64,000 nt of DNA, from assembly GCA_947470185.1 (NCBI GenBank), contig CANIRZ010000005.1, positions 1 to 64,000 on the forward strand, in the 5' to 3' direction. The position numbers and the translations under genes were made by a program. Below the pieces are notes generated by a model. That model had not been told where the DNA came from, made no database searches, and was given only the letters and a program-made list of their open reading frames with translations. Source of the stretch: Sphingomonadales bacterium. Lineage in GTDB: Bacteria; Pseudomonadota; Alphaproteobacteria; Sphingomonadales; Sphingomonadaceae. Below, one piece after another: positions 46,186 through 54,917 of this stretch (position 1 is its first letter; each line of letters starts with the position of its first letter).

Positions 46186-47706
46186 ATGGTCAATTTTGAT
46201 GTGAGCGCGCCAGTGATCATTGGCGTGGGTGAGGCAAGCCGGAAAGCCGTCGCGGGCGAATGGCCAGCTCCACGTGAATTGGCCGGGGCTGCGATTAAGG
46301 TTGCCCTTGCCGATACAGGGCAGCGCGATGCAGTTGCCGCCGCCATCGACACCATCGCAGCGATCCGCACCTTTGAGGACAGCGGCCTGAGCCTTGGCAC
46401 GGGGTCCCCTGATAATGCGCCTGAGGCTTTTGGCGCAGCGGGTGGGATCAGCGCGGCGCGGCTAATCTACGCAGATGTTGGCGGACAAAGCCCGCAAGCG
46501 ATGCTGAATGAACTGGCTGGCGATATCAGGCGGGGGGCTTGCGATATGGCAGTGCTTGTTGCGGCAGAAGCCACAGGAACCGCTAAACGCGCGCGCAAGG
46601 CTGGCGTGACCCTGGACTGGAGCCTTGCTTCTGACACATCGTTCGACAACCGGCTGTCGACTTTCCCGATATTGAGCCGCACCGAAATCCGCCATGGCAT
46701 CATTTCGATGCCGCTTGCTTACAGCCTGATTGAAAATGCGCGGCGGATTGGCTTAGGGTTGGATAGCGACGCATATACGGGTGAGATGGCGGCGTTATGG
46801 TCTGCCTTTTCCGCAAAAGCCGAAAAGCGGATCCACGCGCAATTCCCCGGCTTTCGTTCGCCTGAAGCCATGCAGAGCGACGACAATGCCAACTATCCGC
46901 TGACGGACATTTACCGCCGCTGGCATGTGGCGCAGGACGCGGTGGATTTGGGCAGTGCAATCATCTTGACCAGCGCAGGCACGGCGCGCGCATTGGGCGT
47001 ACCGCAAGACAAATGGGTCTGGCTAGCAGGCGCTGCCGAAGCGGCCGAACCGCCCTTGTCGGAGCGTGCGGTCATTCACCGTTCCGCCGCACTTGATTTT
47101 GCGATTCCTGCTGCGCTGGATCAGGCAGGACTGGGACCGACGGACCTTGGCCCAGTCGATATCTACAGCTGCTTTCCCTGCGCCGTATTCGCGGCGGTCG
47201 ACAGCATGCAAGACGCATCGCGGGCACTTGGCGATTATACGCTGACGGGCGGGCTCACTTTCTTCGGCGGCCCCGGCAATGGCTTTGCTATGTATAACAT
47301 TGCAGCGATGGTGGATGCCTTGCGGCAGGATGGTTCAAAACCTGCGATGGTAACCGCCAATGGCGGCGTGATGTCCAAACAAGCCGTGGGTATCTACACC
47401 GCAACGCAGCCGCGTATCGCGTGGTCCGGCGATGTGGCGAAGGGCTATGTTCCCACGGCAATCGCGCTTGATGATGCGCCGGAGGGCAAAGCGCGTGTAC
47501 GCAGCTTTGTGCGACCGGCGGGCAAGGACGGTTTTGGTCCGGCGACGGTTCTGCTGGAGTTAGAGCACGGCGCGCGGGCGATGGCGGTGATCGATTGTCC
47601 GGTGGATGCCGACCTTGGCAACGCGGTCGTTCACGTCACCCCGGGCGAAAAACGGCATATTGCGGCACTAGGGTCAGGACCACTTAAATCCACCTTCGCG
47701 GTTTGA
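46186..47706 (+). CDS. Thiolase-like protein lacking the catalytic cysteines and histidine
   Basis: A 506-residue protein with a thiolase-superfamily core (about 1-410) and an extra C-terminal domain (about 420-495), resembling the mycobacterial TLP1 / acetyl-CoA acetyltransferase-like group. The usual nucleophile Cys is replaced (YADVGGQSPQ, about 96-103). GHP becomes FFGGPGNG (about 359-366) and the second Cys region is ANGGVMS. Classical thiolysis is therefore unlikely; acyl-CoA binding or another reaction is possible. The last 11 codons and the stop lie inside the mobile element at 47671. GGGAG precedes the ATG. Confidence 0.85.
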   Translation: MVNFDVSAPVIIGVGEASRKAVAGEWPAPRELAGAAIKVALADTGQRDAVAAAIDTIAAIRTFEDSGLSLGTGSPDNAPEAFGAAGGISAARLIYADVGGQSPQAMLNELAGDIRRGACDMAVLVAAEATGTAKRARKAGVTLDWSLASDTSFDNRLSTFPILSRTEIRHGIISMPLAYSLIENARRIGLGLDSDAYTGEMAALWSAFSAKAEKRIHAQFPGFRSPEAMQSDDNANYPLTDIYRRWHVAQDAVDLGSAIILTSAGTARALGVPQDKWVWLAGAAEAAEPPLSERAVIHRSAALDFAIPAALDQAGLGPTDLGPVDIYSCFPCAVFAAVDSMQDASRALGDYTLTGGLTFFGGPGNGFAMYNIAAMVDALRQDGSKPAMVTANGGVMSKQAVGIYTATQPRIAWSGDVAKGYVPTAIALDDAPEGKARVRSFVRPAGKDGFGPATVLLELEHGARAMAVIDCPVDADLGNAVVHVTPGEKRHIAALGSGPLKSTFAV

Positions 47707-47932
47707 GGCCATTTTGTTCAGTGCAAGGCGGTAAGCGCGGGACTTAGTGGTTCTAAGTCCAAGCTTGCCAACGCGGCAATGGACAAAATGGGTCAAATCC
47801 GAAGGACGCCAAAATGGCTTCGATCTCAAAGCAAAATGCCCTTGCAGGCAGAAGACTGCCTGCGGCGGACATTTTCCTTCGATATCTTTGCCATTTTGAC
47901 GCCGCGAATGTGGATTTAAGTGGTCCTGACCC
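47671..47932. mobile_element. 262-bp foldback MITE-like element with 31-bp terminal inverted repeats
   Basis: The left end 47671-47701 begins GGGTCAGGACCACTTAAATC, and the right end 47902-47932 is its inverse with a single mismatch over 31 bases. TA lies immediately outside each end (47669-47670 and 47933-47934), as for IS630/Tc1-mariner-type target duplication. Inside are two foldback modules centred on perfect 8-bp hairpins at 47740-47760 and 47844-47863, each bounded by CCATTTTG/CAAAATGG arms. No transposase is encoded, so it would be non-autonomous. The left end overlaps the 3' end of the thiolase-like gene. Confidence 0.75.
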
Positions 47933-48000
47933 TAATTGGATAATCTAAGGTTCATCCGTCGACACTTATGCTATGCAGCCATTGGAACCGGAGAAAATCG

Positions 48001-48426
48001 ATGCACATTCTCAAATTGGCCCTCTTTGCCTTTCCTTTGACACTGGTCGCTGCGTGCGGACAAGTGGACAGCACGCCAAAGCCGCTGACCGAGAAACAGA
48101 CCGCAGTCTTGATGAAAGAATTGAACGGCAAGGTGGCGGGCAAGCCGGTAAATTGTATCAGCGACTTTAACGCCACCAACACCATCCGTGTTAGCGACGA
48201 TATCCTACTTTACCGTGTTTCAGGCCGCTTGGTGTACCAAAACAAACTACGGTCCGCTTGCAGCGGACTGGCGCGGGACAGTGATATCATCGTGTCCGAA
48301 CAATTTGGCAGCCAAAAATGCAAAGGCGACATCATCCGCTTGGTGGACCGCACCAGCGGCATCAGTGGCGGGGTTTGCAGCCTGGGCGACTTCGTGCCTT
48401 ATCGTTCGGAAAAGACCTCGGATTAA
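48001..48426 (+). CDS. Hypothetical lipoprotein
   Basis: A 141-residue protein with a lipoprotein signal (MHILKLALFAFPLTLVAACGQ, Cys19). The mature part has four further cysteines (CISDF, ACSGL, KCKGD, VCSLG) that could form two disulfides in the periplasm. No family was recognised. The ATG at 48001 begins the signal; the frame opens 11 codons earlier. Its stop codon overlaps the stop of the convergent HTH gene. Confidence 0.7.
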   Translation: MHILKLALFAFPLTLVAACGQVDSTPKPLTEKQTAVLMKELNGKVAGKPVNCISDFNATNTIRVSDDILLYRVSGRLVYQNKLRSACSGLARDSDIIVSEQFGSQKCKGDIIRLVDRTSGISGGVCSLGDFVPYRSEKTSD

Positions 48427-48614
48427 TTGCGCAAGAATATAGCCTCGATAGGCAGAGCAAACAGATCGGAAATACGGAACGCGAGTGGCAATGACGGGTC
48501 GTATTTGCCCGTTTCAATCGCGTTTACTGACTGGCGCGAAACGCCCAATGCATCGGCTAGATCCTGCTGATTCCAATCGCGTTCGGCACGCAGGACTTTG
48601 AGACGGTTTTTCAT
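48423..48614 (-). CDS. Small XRE-family HTH regulator
   Basis: A 63-residue protein that is almost entirely a Cro/C1-type helix-turn-helix: MKNRLKVLRAERDWNQQDLADALGVSRQSVNAIETGKYDPSLPLAF. It belongs to the common short regulators paired with a small membrane protein. Its ATG overlaps the membrane-protein stop (ATGA), so it is the second gene of a two-gene operon. It probably controls its own operon through the repeats at 49016-49082. Confidence 0.9.
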   Translation of the reverse strand: MKNRLKVLRAERDWNQQDLADALGVSRQSVNAIETGKYDPSLPLAFRISDLFALPIEAIFLRN

Positions 48615-49015
48615 GCTTTCCAGCGTGCAAAAGGACCCGCCACTCCAAGCATGGCAAACCAGATTGCACCCATCCATTCCGGACCGCTCGCTACAACATC
48701 GTAGACGGCAAGAAATTGCCATACTGTTACGGTTACCAGCGTGAACGCCGTTGCCAGCAGCGTCTGTTTGGCAAATAAAAGCCGTTGATATTCATCATCT
48801 ATTTCGACCAGCAACCGAAATATTGCCCAAAATACCCCGATTATGGGAAGTGCGGAGATGAGAGCTAGCCCAATAAGCGTGGCTTGGGAATGTTCAGTGC
48901 CACCGCGTGCGAAGGTGAGGCTACTGGTCAGGATCAGCATGTAAGATGCCATGAACAGTAGCACCCTGACGGTATATCGCCGCATGTAGGGCGCAAGGTT
49001 GTTCCAAGAGGTCAA
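48611..49015 (-). CDS. Small four-helix membrane protein paired with the HTH regulator
   Basis: A 134-residue protein with four hydrophobic helices (VLLFMASYMLILTSSL, ATLIGLALISALPIIGVFWAIF, LLATAFTLVTVTVWQFLAVYDVV, WMGAIWFAMLGVAGPF). A conserved-looking acidic loop, LLVEIDDEYQRLLFAKQ, follows helix 2. The function is unknown. The likely start is the TTG at 49015, with AAGG about 9 bases upstream. The ATG at 48985 lacks a ribosome site but would still keep all helices. Confidence 0.75.
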   Translation of the reverse strand: MTSWNNLAPYMRRYTVRVLLFMASYMLILTSSLTFARGGTEHSQATLIGLALISALPIIGVFWAIFRLLVEIDDEYQRLLFAKQTLLATAFTLVTVTVWQFLAVYDVVASGPEWMGAIWFAMLGVAGPFARWKA

Positions 49016-49082
49016 GTCAAGTTACCTTTTTAATAAGACAAGTCTCCTTTACTATAATTTCTTATAATGTCAAGTAACCTTT
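49016..49082 (-). promoter_or_regulatory. Three phased direct repeats upstream of the membrane-protein/HTH operon
   Basis: The 14-mers at 49016-49029, 49037-49050 and 49069-49082 read AAAGGNNACTTG(A/T)C on the minus strand. Start-to-start spacings are 21 and 32 bases, close to two and three helical turns, so all three face one side of the DNA. It is a likely operator for the small HTH protein. The repeat nearest the gene also supplies AAAGG for the TTG start. Confidence 0.6.
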
Positions 49083-49201
49083 CCATTGTGTTGCTGTCGC
49101 AGCCAAAGGCCGTGCAAAGACTGCCATTTCTGCACACTTGCGACTTCGCCCTTGGGCTGGCAAAGGGACGTTTCCTGACGACGTTGAAAGCAAGTAAATC
49201 C

Positions 49202-51199
49202 ATGTCCGAGATGATCCGTGTCACCCTTCCCGACGGCTCTGCCCGTGAAGTTGCACGTGGCACCACCCCAGCGGATATTGCTGCCGCGATTGGCCCCGGG
49301 CTTGCGAAAGCCGCGATTGCGGCGCGCGTCGATGGCGAATTGCGCGATATCATGCGTCCGATTGAGGCTGATGCGCAACTTGCTTTGGTGACCAACCGTG
49401 ATGAGGCGGATGCGCTGGAATTGGCGCGCCATGACTTTGCGCATATCCTTGCCGAAGCAGTGCAGGCTCTCTTTCCTGGTACGCAAATCACCTTTGGTCC
49501 ATCAACCGATGACGGTTTTTATTATGACGTCTTGGCGCCCGCTTCGCGCGGTCCATTCACGATGGATGATTTACCTGCGATTGAAGAGCAAATGCGCGCG
49601 ATCATCCGCGCCGATAAACCGCTGCGCCGTGAAGTCATGGCGCGTGATACGCTGATCGCGACCTGGCAGAATGCGGGCGAAAGCTTCAAGGCGGAATGGG
49701 CGGCTGAATTGCCTGAAGGCGAAGAATTGTCGGTTTATTGGTCCGGCGATGACTGGATGGACATGTGCCGTGGGCCGCATCTGGCATCCACAGGAAAGCT
49801 TGACCCGGCTGCATTCCAATTGACGCGCGTTGCCGGTGCCTACTGGCGTGGAGATCAGAAGAACCCACAATTGAGTCGCATTTACGGCACTGGCTGGCTG
49901 AATAAAAAGCAGCTGGATGCGCATTTGGTCCGGTTGGAAGAAGCCGCAAAGCGCGACCATCGCCGGCTTGGGCAGGACATGGATCTGTTCCATTTGCAGC
50001 AAGAAGCGCATGGATCGGTATTCTGGCATCCCAATGGCTACCTGATTTGGCGTGAGCTGGAATCCTACATGCGCCGCGCCATTGATGGTGCTGGTTATAA
50101 GGAAGTTAAAACGCCGCAAGTCATGGACGCGCGGCAATGGGAGCAATCCGGACATTGGGGCAAATATCGCGCCAATATGTTCGTCATCCCTGACGAAGTG
50201 CCCAATGTTGATGACGAGGGTCCCGTGATTTCGGGTGACGCCGACTGGATGGCGCTGAAGCCCATGAATTGCCCGGCGCATGTTCTCATCTTCCGCCAAG
50301 GCATTAAATCTTACCGCGACCTGCCGTTGCGTATTTACGAAAATGGCTGTTGCCATCGCAATGAACCGCATGGTGCGTTGCATGGCTTGATGCGCGTGCG
50401 CCAGTTTACGCAGGATGATGCACATATCTTCTGCCGTGAAGACCAGATTGTCGAAGAGGTGCAGGCATTTTGCGCGCTTGCCGACCGGGTCTACAAGGAG
50501 TTTGGCTTTACCTATTCGATCAAGCTTGCTTTGCGTCCCGAACAACGCTTCGGTTCGGACGCCGATTGGGACAAGGCAGAAAACGAACTGCGCGATGCTG
50601 TGGTCCGCGCTGGCCTTGCGACCGAAGAGTTTGGTTGGGAAGAACTGCCGGGCGAAGGTGCCTTCTACGCACCAAAGCTGGAATGGCATCTAACGGATGC
50701 GATTGGCCGGACGTGGCAAGTGGGCACGATTCAGTCCGATCGCGTGTTGCCTGAGCGTTTGGACGCAAGCTATGTCGGCGAAGATGGCGCGCGCCACCGC
50801 CCCGTCATGCTGCACCGCGCGATTTTCGGCAGCTATGAACGCTTCATCGGTATCTTGATTGAACATTATGCTGGCCGCTTCCCCGTTTGGTTGGCACCTG
50901 TGCAAGCCGTGGTCGCCACGATCACATCCGAGGCAGATGGCTATGCGCATGACGTGACGGCAAAGCTGAAAGCGGCGGGCATTCGCGTCGACGCCGACAC
51001 GCGCAACGAGAAGATCAACTATAAGGTGCGCGAGCATAGCGTCGCTAAGGTGCCGCATTTGTTGGTGGTCGGTATGCGTGAAGCCGAGGAAGGCAAAGTC
51101 GCTATCCGAAGCCTTGGCTCCGACGGCCAGCGCATCATGACGCTCGAAGAGGCGATTGCGATGCTGTCGCATGAGGCAACACCGCCCGATATTCGTTAA
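49202..51199 (+). CDS. thrS: Threonyl-tRNA synthetase
   Basis: A class II synthetase of 665 residues. The N-terminal TGS domain is MIRVTLPDGSAREVARGTTPADIAAAIG. The editing domain has RHDFAHILAEAVQALFPGTQ (the HxxxH type). Motif 2 is CHRNEPHGALHGLMRVRQFTQDDAHIFC, and motif 3 with its Arg lies in PVMLHRAIFGSYERFIGILIEHYAG. Zinc ligands include MNCPAHVLIF. The anticodon domain is at the end. The ATG at 49202 begins the TGS domain; the frame opens 45 codons earlier through the repeat region. Confidence 0.97.
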   Translation: MSEMIRVTLPDGSAREVARGTTPADIAAAIGPGLAKAAIAARVDGELRDIMRPIEADAQLALVTNRDEADALELARHDFAHILAEAVQALFPGTQITFGPSTDDGFYYDVLAPASRGPFTMDDLPAIEEQMRAIIRADKPLRREVMARDTLIATWQNAGESFKAEWAAELPEGEELSVYWSGDDWMDMCRGPHLASTGKLDPAAFQLTRVAGAYWRGDQKNPQLSRIYGTGWLNKKQLDAHLVRLEEAAKRDHRRLGQDMDLFHLQQEAHGSVFWHPNGYLIWRELESYMRRAIDGAGYKEVKTPQVMDARQWEQSGHWGKYRANMFVIPDEVPNVDDEGPVISGDADWMALKPMNCPAHVLIFRQGIKSYRDLPLRIYENGCCHRNEPHGALHGLMRVRQFTQDDAHIFCREDQIVEEVQAFCALADRVYKEFGFTYSIKLALRPEQRFGSDADWDKAENELRDAVVRAGLATEEFGWEELPGEGAFYAPKLEWHLTDAIGRTWQVGTIQSDRVLPERLDASYVGEDGARHRPVMLHRAIFGSYERFIGILIEHYAGRFPVWLAPVQAVVATITSEADGYAHDVTAKLKAAGIRVDADTRNEKINYKVREHSVAKVPHLLVVGMREAEEGKVAIRSLGSDGQRIMTLEEAIAMLSHEATPPDIR

Positions 51200-51229
51200 G
51201 CCTGATCCGCGCCCTTCAAGGAGAATGTC

Positions 51230-51634
51230 ATGAAAACGATTCCATTAACGCTCGCTGCTATATTGTTGCTCGCGGCGTGCCAGCAACCAGTTGCGGAACA
51301 AACAGCTGAGACGCCAGATCCCACCACCAGCTACAACGCCGCGCAAAAGGCGTATGCGGCTGCTAATGACAAAATGCACGCGGGCATGGGCATGATAGAT
51401 GCCGACGCGGACGTTGCGTTCATGCAAGGCATGATCCCGCATCATGCGGGTGCCGTGGATATGGCTAAGGTTGCGCTTGAACATGGCAAGGACCCCGAAG
51501 TCCGCGCGCTGGCGCAAAAGGTCATTGCCGCGCAGGAAGCTGAAATGAAGGAAATGCAGGCTTGGCTCGACAAAAAGGGCATGCAGGTAGAAACGCCGAT
51601 GACTGCGGCTGACCACGCGGCGATGGGGCACTGA
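51230..51634 (+). CDS. DUF305 lipoprotein (Met/His-rich, copper-associated family)
   Basis: A 134-residue protein with a lipobox (LLLAACQQ, Cys16). The DUF305 core is DVAFMQGMIPHHAGAVDMAKVALEHGKDPEVRALAQKVIAAQEAEMKEMQAWL. DUF305 proteins form ferritin-like helical bundles rich in Met and His and are often linked to copper or to redox stress; no copper genes are adjacent here. AAGGAGAATGTC precedes the ATG. Confidence 0.88.
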   Translation: MKTIPLTLAAILLLAACQQPVAEQTAETPDPTTSYNAAQKAYAAANDKMHAGMGMIDADADVAFMQGMIPHHAGAVDMAKVALEHGKDPEVRALAQKVIAAQEAEMKEMQAWLDKKGMQVETPMTAADHAAMGH

Positions 51635-51654
51635 ACATTCACGATCTAATTGGC

Positions 51655-52386
51655 ATGTCGGCAACACAATTGTTGCTGTTGGCGGCAGTGACCTTTGGCG
51701 CTGCCTATATTCGCGGGCTAACCGGCTTTGGTATGGCGATTATACTGGTGCCCTTGTTCGGCTTGATTGTGAAGCCGGGCGAGGCCGTTGTCATTGCTAT
51801 ATTGCTTCAGGCCCTCATTGGTCCCGTTGGGTTTAAGACTATATTGGCCGATGCGCATAGGCCAAGTGCGTTGATGATTGCTGCATTTGCCGTGTTGGCA
51901 ACGCCGCTTGGCATCTTTTTGCTGATGCAGACCACGCCAGATGTTGCGCGGGTCCTGATCGCCGTAATCGCAATTGCTGCGTTTTTGCTTGTGCTTCTGC
52001 CGCAACGCGGCGCGCTGCGTCCCGGGCCCAAGGAAACAGCGTTGACAGGCATTGCTGCCGGCATTTTGACCGGTTTCGCCGCGATGCCGGGGCCACCTGT
52101 CGTGCCTTTTTACCTGCGTCAGCCGATCCCCCCGAAAGAGGCACGCGCATCCATGATGCTCGTGTTTTTCGCCACTGCGATTGCAGGCACGATTTCGGCA
52201 TTTGTGCTTGGACTGGCGAACGGACGGCTGCTGTGGCTTTCACTTCTGCTGTTTCCATCCGTGCTGCTGGGCAATTGGCTTGGCGCCAAATCCTTTGGCA
52301 AAGTGCCGCCAACATTGTGGCGCAGTTGCGTTGCGGGCATCCTTGGCCTTGCCGGCATCTCGGCGGTTGTCCGGCTGCTGACCTAA
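51655..52386 (+). CDS. TauE/SafE-family anion exporter
   Basis: A 243-residue membrane protein with about seven or eight helices and the internal duplication of the family: AAYIRGLTGFGMAIILVPLFGLI in the first half, and AAGILTGFAAMPGPPVVPFYL in the second. Members export sulfite, sulfoacetate or other organic anions. The substrate is unknown. It starts 20 bases after the DUF305 gene without a clear ribosome site. Confidence 0.88.
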   Translation: MSATQLLLLAAVTFGAAYIRGLTGFGMAIILVPLFGLIVKPGEAVVIAILLQALIGPVGFKTILADAHRPSALMIAAFAVLATPLGIFLLMQTTPDVARVLIAVIAIAAFLLVLLPQRGALRPGPKETALTGIAAGILTGFAAMPGPPVVPFYLRQPIPPKEARASMMLVFFATAIAGTISAFVLGLANGRLLWLSLLLFPSVLLGNWLGAKSFGKVPPTLWRSCVAGILGLAGISAVVRLLT

Positions 52387-52402
52387 AGCCGCAGGATAAA
52401 GC

Positions 52403-54598
52403 TTACTTCCCGAATTTCCGCTGCGTTTTGCCATAACGCATTTTGCGCGTACCAGGCTTGCCTTCGGTCGCGCGACCTTTCGGCGCAGCGACATGTTGCT
52501 GGTGCGGCAGGCCAAGCTCCGTTGCCTCCAGCGAACGGATTTCGTCGCGCAGACGGCCGGCCTCCTCGAATTCCAGATCAGCCGCAGCTGCGCGCATCTT
52601 CTTTTCCAGATCTTCGATATAGGCACGCAAATTATGCCCGACGAGGTTGTTTGAGCCATCGGCGTCAATTTCAACCAGAACGGAATCCCGGCTGGCGGTG
52701 TCAGCGACGATATCGTGAATGTCGCGCTTGATCGTTGCCGGGGTGATATTATGTTCGATATTATACGCATGCTGCTTTTCGCGGCGACGGTCGGTTTCGC
52801 GGATTGCGCGCTCCATGCTTCCGGTCATGCGGTCGGCATAAAGGATCACGCGGCCTTCAACGTTGCGCGCGGCGCGGCCAATGGTCTGGATCAAAGACGT
52901 TTCGCTGCGCAGGAAACCTTCCTTGTCGGCATCCAAGATCGCGACCAGCCCACATTCTGGAATATCGAGACCCTCACGCAGCAAGTTGATGCCTACCAGC
53001 ACATCATATACGCCGCGCCGAAGGTCACGGATCAGTTCAATACGCTCCAGCGTTTCGACATCGCTGTGCATGTACCGCACCCGAAGCCCGGCCTCGTGCA
53101 TGAACTCGGTCAAATCCTCCGCCATGCGTTTGGTCAGTGTGGTGACAAGCGTGCGGAAACCAGCCTCTGCCGTTTTGCGGCATTCGTTGATGCAATCCTG
53201 CACCTGATCTTCTACCGGCTTAATTTCGACCGGTGGATCAATGAGGCCAGTAGGGCGAATAACTTGCTCGGCAAATACGCCGCCGGATTGCTCCATCTCC
53301 CATCCGCCCGGTGTCGCGGAAACGCACACGGTTTGCGGGCGCATAATGTCCCATTCGTTAAAGCGCAGCGGCCGGTTGTCGATGCAGGAGGGCAGGCGGA
53401 AGCCATATTCTGCCAATGTCAGCTTACGCCGATGGTCGCCCTTGGCCATCGCGCCAATTTGCGGCACCGTTTGGTGACTTTCATCGACAAACAGAAGTGC
53501 ATTGTCGGGCAAATATTCAAACAGGGTTGGCGGCGGCTCACCGGGCAGGCGGCCAGTCAGGAAGCGGGAGTAATTCTCAATACCTGCGCAAGACCCTGTC
53601 GCAGCAATCATCTCAAGGTCGAAATTCGTCCGCTCCTCCAACCGTTGCGCCTCCAGCAACTTGCCTTCGGCAACCAACTCCTTCAACCGCTCGGTCAGTT
53701 CAAAACGAATGGCTTCGCTTGCTTGCTTCATTGTAGGGCCAGGGGTTACATAATGGCTGTTGGCGTAAACGCGCACACTGTTGAGCTTCGCGCCGGTGTT
53801 GCCCGTCAACGGATCGAATTCTGATATCTCTTCAATTTCGTCGCCAAAGAAACTGACGCGCCAAGCCGTGTCTTCATAATGCGACGGGAAGATTTCCAAA
53901 TTGTCGCCGCGCACGCGGAAATTGCCGCGGGCAAAGGCCATATCGTTGCGTTTATATTGCAGCGCGACGAGCTTGCGGATCAACTCGCGCTGATCAACGC
54001 TTTCGCCTTTTTTCAGGTCGAAGATCATCGCGGAATAGGTTTCCACCGACCCAATGCCGTAAATGCACGACACTGACGCAACGATGATGACGTCGTCACG
54101 TTCCAGCAAAGATCGGGTCGCCGAATGGCGCATCCGGTCAATCGCCTCGTTTACGCTCGATTCTTTTTCGATGTAGGTATCACTGCGCGGGACATAGGCC
54201 TCAGGCTGATAATAATCATAATAAGAAACGAAATATTCGACTGCATTGTCGGGGAAAAAGCTTTTGAATTCGCCGTAAAGCTGCGCTGCCAAAATTTTGT
54301 TGGGCGCAAGGACAAGCGCAGGGCGCTGCAATTTTTCGATGACTTGCGCCACGGTAAAGGTTTTACCTGACCCGGTGACGCCCAAAAGAACCTGGTTTTT
54401 CTCACCCGTTAAAGCGGTTTCAACCAGTTCACGGATCGCCGTTGGCTGGTCGCCGGCAGGCGCATAATCGGAGACAATCCTAAATGGCCTGCCGCCCTCC
54501 AATTTGGACGGGCGTTCAGGGCGATGCGGGGTGAAGGTGCCAACCGTGTCCGGTTCTTCCAGCCCACGGCGAATGATAAGCTCAGCCATGTTTTTCAT
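52403..54598 (-). CDS. uvrB: Excinuclease ABC subunit B
   Basis: The damage-verifying helicase of nucleotide excision repair, 731 residues. Walker A is [14 protein letters not shown]. The beta-hairpin lies in [32 protein letters not shown] is the DEAD-like motif, and [13 protein letters not shown] and QTIGRAARN are late helicase motifs. The C-terminal UVR domain [28 protein letters not shown] contacts UvrC. The ATG at 54598 (MKNMAELII) has AGGG upstream; a longer frame reaches 54721. No convincing LexA box was seen. Confidence 0.97.
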   Translation of the reverse strand: MKNMAELIIRRGLEEPDTVGTFTPHRPERPSKLEGGRPFRIVSDYAPAGDQPTAIRELVETALTGEKNQVLLGVTGSGKTFTVAQVIEKLQRPALVLAPNKILAAQLYGEFKSFFPDNAVEYFVSYYDYYQPEAYVPRSDTYIEKESSVNEAIDRMRHSATRSLLERDDVIIVASVSCIYGIGSVETYSAMIFDLKKGESVDQRELIRKLVALQYKRNDMAFARGNFRVRGDNLEIFPSHYEDTAWRVSFFGDEIEEISEFDPLTGNTGAKLNSVRVYANSHYVTPGPTMKQASEAIRFELTERLKELVAEGKLLEAQRLEERTNFDLEMIAATGSCAGIENYSRFLTGRLPGEPPPTLFEYLPDNALLFVDESHQTVPQIGAMAKGDHRRKLTLAEYGFRLPSCIDNRPLRFNEWDIMRPQTVCVSATPGGWEMEQSGGVFAEQVIRPTGLIDPPVEIKPVEDQVQDCINECRKTAEAGFRTLVTTLTKRMAEDLTEFMHEAGLRVRYMHSDVETLERIELIRDLRRGVYDVLVGINLLREGLDIPECGLVAILDADKEGFLRSETSLIQTIGRAARNVEGRVILYADRMTGSMERAIRETDRRREKQHAYNIEHNITPATIKRDIHDIVADTASRDSVLVEIDADGSNNLVGHNLRAYIEDLEKKMRAAAADLEFEEAGRLRDEIRSLEATELGLPHQQHVAAPKGRATEGKPGTRKMRYGKTQRKFGK

Positions 54599-54835
54599 AT
54601 GTGCCCTGCGCAGCGGAAGGGCAAGGGCTGTACGGTAGATGCTTGGCTTCGCTAAAAATTCATTTTCCAACATCGCCGCAATTTGTTTGACCAATTGTCC
54701 TGAAAAAGAACATAAAATCATGGCTATTACGTGAGAACTTAATGTAACCTTATCGGTCGGGCCGTTTATCGATGTTGCGTTTTAAGATATGCAGCGACAC
54801 AAGAAGAAACCTATTTAGAAGCGAGAGGGTGATTC

Positions 54836-54877
54836 ATGCGCAAGTTCTTCCTCACAAGCGCGGCGGCGTCAAAATGA
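54836..54877 (+). other. 13-codon open frame with a good ribosome site
   Basis: ATG at 54836 encodes MRKFFLTSAAASK and stops at 54877. GAGAGGGTG lies about 6 bases before it. It looks like the head of a signal peptide that ends early. It may be a gene remnant or a leader peptide for the DUF3617 gene 40 bases downstream. Expression is unproven. Confidence 0.25.
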
Positions 54878-54917
54878 CGGGTAAAGCCATCCGTAAGCGG
54901 TTCGGGGATTGCTCGGT

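Noticed and set aside
49571-50689. 372-codon minus-strand open frame
   Set aside because: Antisense to thrS, no family features, His/Arg/Gln-rich composition typical of a shadow frame.
52715-53824. 369-codon plus-strand open frame
   Set aside because: Antisense to the conserved uvrB helicase core; no recognisable motif.
54599-54721. LexA/SOS box upstream of uvrB
   Set aside because: GTTC-N7-GGAC is present on the minus strand near 54700, but it deviates from the GTTC-N7-GTTC alphaproteobacterial pattern, so the match is too weak to list.
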